Source of the DNA: Saccharomonospora amisosensis
Lineage (GTDB): Bacteria; Actinomycetota; Actinomycetes; Mycobacteriales; Pseudonocardiaceae
Assembly (NCBI RefSeq): GCF_011761185.1
Contig: NZ_JAAOYM010000001.1
Span: 806,001 to 870,000 of the forward strand
Reading direction: 5' to 3'
Length of the DNA: 64,000 bases
This document shows, piece by piece, positions 62,429-64,000 of the stretch. The translations under genes and the position numbers were made by a program. How positions within the stretch are numbered: the first letter of the stretch is position 1; each line of letters opens with the position of its first letter. The notes under the pieces were generated by a model. That model worked only from the letters and a program-made list of their open reading frames with translations. It searched no databases and had not been told where the DNA came from.

Positions 62429-63463
62429 TCACCCCGTTTCTCTCCAGGTGAGGTCGTGATCGGTCCACGGCGGCATGGGCGCCGGCGGGGTGAGCCGCGG
62501 CGGCGTCGGGACGTCGGCGGGCTCCGGAGTGGCCTCGCTGGCGGCCGTGGGGGGAACCTGGGGCCAACAGCGGCGCAGGTTGATCAGGCGGGCGCGTCCG
62601 GCGTCGGTGTGGCCCAGTGGGAGCCAGATGGCCTCGGCCGCGGTGGCGCCGCTGTGGAGGTGTTCGGCGTTAGTGGTGGCGATGGGGAGGTCACCGGGGC
62701 GCGGCAAACCGCGGACGTGCTCAGCCAGCCACCGGCGAGCGTGGGCTTCCCGGCGTGCGGTGGCGAAGCAGGCCAGTAGCGGCGTGATGATGCGGGTGGT
62801 GGTGGCGAGCTTGGCGTAGCCGGGGAGCTTGGCGGTGAACCGGGCGAGCTGGTAGCTGCCGGTGTCCCATTCCAGGAACCACTCGATTTCACGGTCTCCC
62901 TCGCGCCAGCGGCCGTAGGCGTCCGGGCGGACGATGTCGCCGAAGTGCCTGCCGCAGCGGGCTTCGGACCACCACGCGGTCACGGCGAGCTGTGCGTGCG
63001 CCCTGGCGTGGGCGATCAGTGGAGTGAAGAAGCTGTTGACCCCGTGCAGGTGCGCGAGCCGGTGTGCGTAGGCGATGCCGATGGAGCGGTCGGGGCGGAA
63101 CTTCAGCTCGGCGGGGTCGATGCCGTCCTCGTGCGCGAGGGCGTGGGCGCCGGTGATGTCGAGGACGTAGAACATCGGCGCGCGCCCTTTGCCGATGTAG
63201 GGCTGGAAGCGGTCGACGACCCGCCATTGGTAGAGCCGCTGCAGCCGAAGGTTGGCCGCCCGTCGGGATGGGAAGGCGAGGGCGACGATCTGGGTGGAGG
63301 TCAGGGTGCGGTGCTCGGCGAGCATCCGCGCCAGCCACAGGTCGCGGACAGTGAGGTGGCCGGCGATCGCGGCGTGGTGTTCCGACGAGCTCGCGACGCG
63401 CAGGGTGGGGCGTTCGGGGACGGGTGCGCGTAGATCGCGCTGCGGGGTTGTGGAATTGAGCAT
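62429..63463 (-). CDS. Replication-relaxation family protein
   Basis: A 344-residue protein from ATG 63463 behind GGAAGACC. The sequence HLTVRDLWLARMLAEHRTLTSTQIVALAFPSRRAANLRLQRLYQWRVV is the winged-helix start of PF13814; then WFLEWDTGS and LPGYAKL follow as expected. These proteins are thought to take part in relaxing or initiating plasmid or conjugative-element DNA. It is directly followed by the cell-wall hydrolase and preceded by the ATPase gene. Confidence 0.85.
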   Translation of the reverse strand: MLNSTTPQRDLRAPVPERPTLRVASSSEHHAAIAGHLTVRDLWLARMLAEHRTLTSTQIVALAFPSRRAANLRLQRLYQWRVVDRFQPYIGKGRAPMFYVLDITGAHALAHEDGIDPAELKFRPDRSIGIAYAHRLAHLHGVNSFFTPLIAHARAHAQLAVTAWWSEARCGRHFGDIVRPDAYGRWREGDREIEWFLEWDTGSYQLARFTAKLPGYAKLATTTRIITPLLACFATARREAHARRWLAEHVRGLPRPGDLPIATTNAEHLHSGATAAEAIWLPLGHTDAGRARLINLRRCWPQVPPTAASEATPEPADVPTPPRLTPPAPMPPWTDHDLTWRETG

Positions 63464-63542
63464 GGACGGTCTTCCTTTCGTGAGCACACAGAAATGCGCC
63501 GACCTCGCGGGGCGAGGCCGGCGCTGAAGACTGGGCGGTGGG

Positions 63543-64000
63543 TCAGGCGGCGCGGCGTGGATCGAATGCGGGATCAGCTCGCCGCCGGCCATCAGGCGTG
63601 GCCTGGTCGGCGCGCGTGTTCAGCGGCTTGGTATGCCGTGCCGCGGCGGTGCGGATGGCCTTGGCGCGTCCGCGGATGGCTGGTGGGAGGGCTTCGGTGG
63701 CGACGGTGAACGGCTGGGTTTCCTCACCACCCACGACCAGCCGGACGGCGGCGTGGAAGACGCCGAGATGCGCCAGGTCGTGATCGGAGATGCGCGGCGC
63801 GGTGTGGCGCGCGAGCTCGCGGGCATCCTCGGGTGAGGCGGAGAAGAAGATCTTCGACCGGGCGTTGGTCGAGATCCCTTCCTTGAGATCCTTCCCGAGC
63901 TGTCCCAGGTGCTGGTGGGCCAGCGTCATGGACAGCCGATAGCCGCGTGCTTCGGCGAGCATGTCTTCCATCGCGTACGGCAAATTCAGGAAATTGTGCG
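63543..64000 (-). CDS. VirD4/TraD-like conjugation ATPase, C-terminal part (partial)
   Basis: Runs off the right edge; only about 152 C-terminal residues are visible. HNFLNLPYAMEDMLAEARGY is the Walker B/late-motif segment of the type IV coupling or VirB4/TraM-recognition family, with MTLAHQHLGQLGKDL following and ISTNARSKIFFSASPEDARELARH next. The coupling protein brings the DNA-protein complex to the transfer channel. Its neighbour gene (replication-relaxation) is 79 bases downstream. Start and Walker A lie outside the window. Confidence 0.85.
   Translation of the reverse strand, partial: HNFLNLPYAMEDMLAEARGYRLSMTLAHQHLGQLGKDLKEGISTNARSKIFFSASPEDARELARHTAPRISDHDLAHLGVFHAAVRLVVGGEETQPFTVATEALPPAIRGRAKAIRTAAARHTKPLNTRADQATPDGRRRADPAFDPRRAA

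Overview
This is a 64 kb piece of a high-GC actinobacterial chromosome. The GC-rich third codon positions, purine-rich ribosome sites, ATGA-type start/stop overlaps, Tad pilus locus, DUF4254 and DUF4192 proteins, replication-relaxation protein and actinomycete-type conjugation ATPase suggest a filamentous actinomycete, perhaps of the Pseudonocardiales. The taxonomy is inferred from gene content, not measured.

Layout. (1) 1-5354: a translationally coupled plus-strand run with a MazG-like protein, a kinase-fold protein, an HPr-kinase-like P-loop protein, a sugar-1-phosphate nucleotidyltransferase, a Nudix hydrolase and a non-hydrolysing UDP-GlcNAc 2-epimerase. It looks like a sugar-nucleotide pathway of unknown product. 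(2) 5641-7905: a primase/polymerase-like domain protein, a DUF4254 protein and small or broken genes. (3) 8094-17058, minus strand: a three-gene defence-type operon encoding a SNF2-like helicase with a DUF3883 end, a DUF1156 DNA methylase and a DUF499 ATPase. (4) 17645-26317: a putative biosynthetic cluster. It has a 60-residue candidate precursor peptide, a PP-loop ATPase with a ThiS/MoaD-like front end and zinc-finger tail, two tandem radical SAM/SPASM paralogues, an M20 amidohydrolase and a TauD-like oxygenase. A convergent aldo/keto reductase and a seryl-tRNA synthetase follow. I do not recognise a described pathway with this composition, and it is the best candidate here for something new.

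(5) 26846-39284: a complete Tad/Flp pilus locus with prepilin peptidase, secreted proteins, CpaB-like SAF protein, CpaE-like ATPase, TadA, TadB, TadC, Flp pilin, TadE/TadG-type pseudopilins and a large membrane LysM-BTAD regulator. A GNAT acetyltransferase on the other strand interrupts it. (6) 39293-50045: an HxlR-type regulator, then a Wadjet (JetABCD) anti-plasmid operon whose first gene carries a single-base frameshift, then a metallophosphoesterase-like protein that seems to have lost its metal ligands.

(7) 50852-64000: part of an integrative conjugative element. A plus-strand operon holds mostly unrecognised small proteins plus an Ssd/CpaE-like protein, a DUF4192 protein and a methylase-fold protein lacking the catalytic NPPY motif. 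Facing it are a DEDD exonuclease with SANT-like repeats, a lytic transglycosylase/NlpC-P60 hydrolase, a replication-relaxation protein and a VirD4/TraD-type ATPase that runs off the window.

Two DNA-defence systems, a conjugative element and several degenerate genes share the window, which suggests an accessory region shaped by repeated transfer. No tRNA, rRNA, CRISPR array or transposase gene was recognised.
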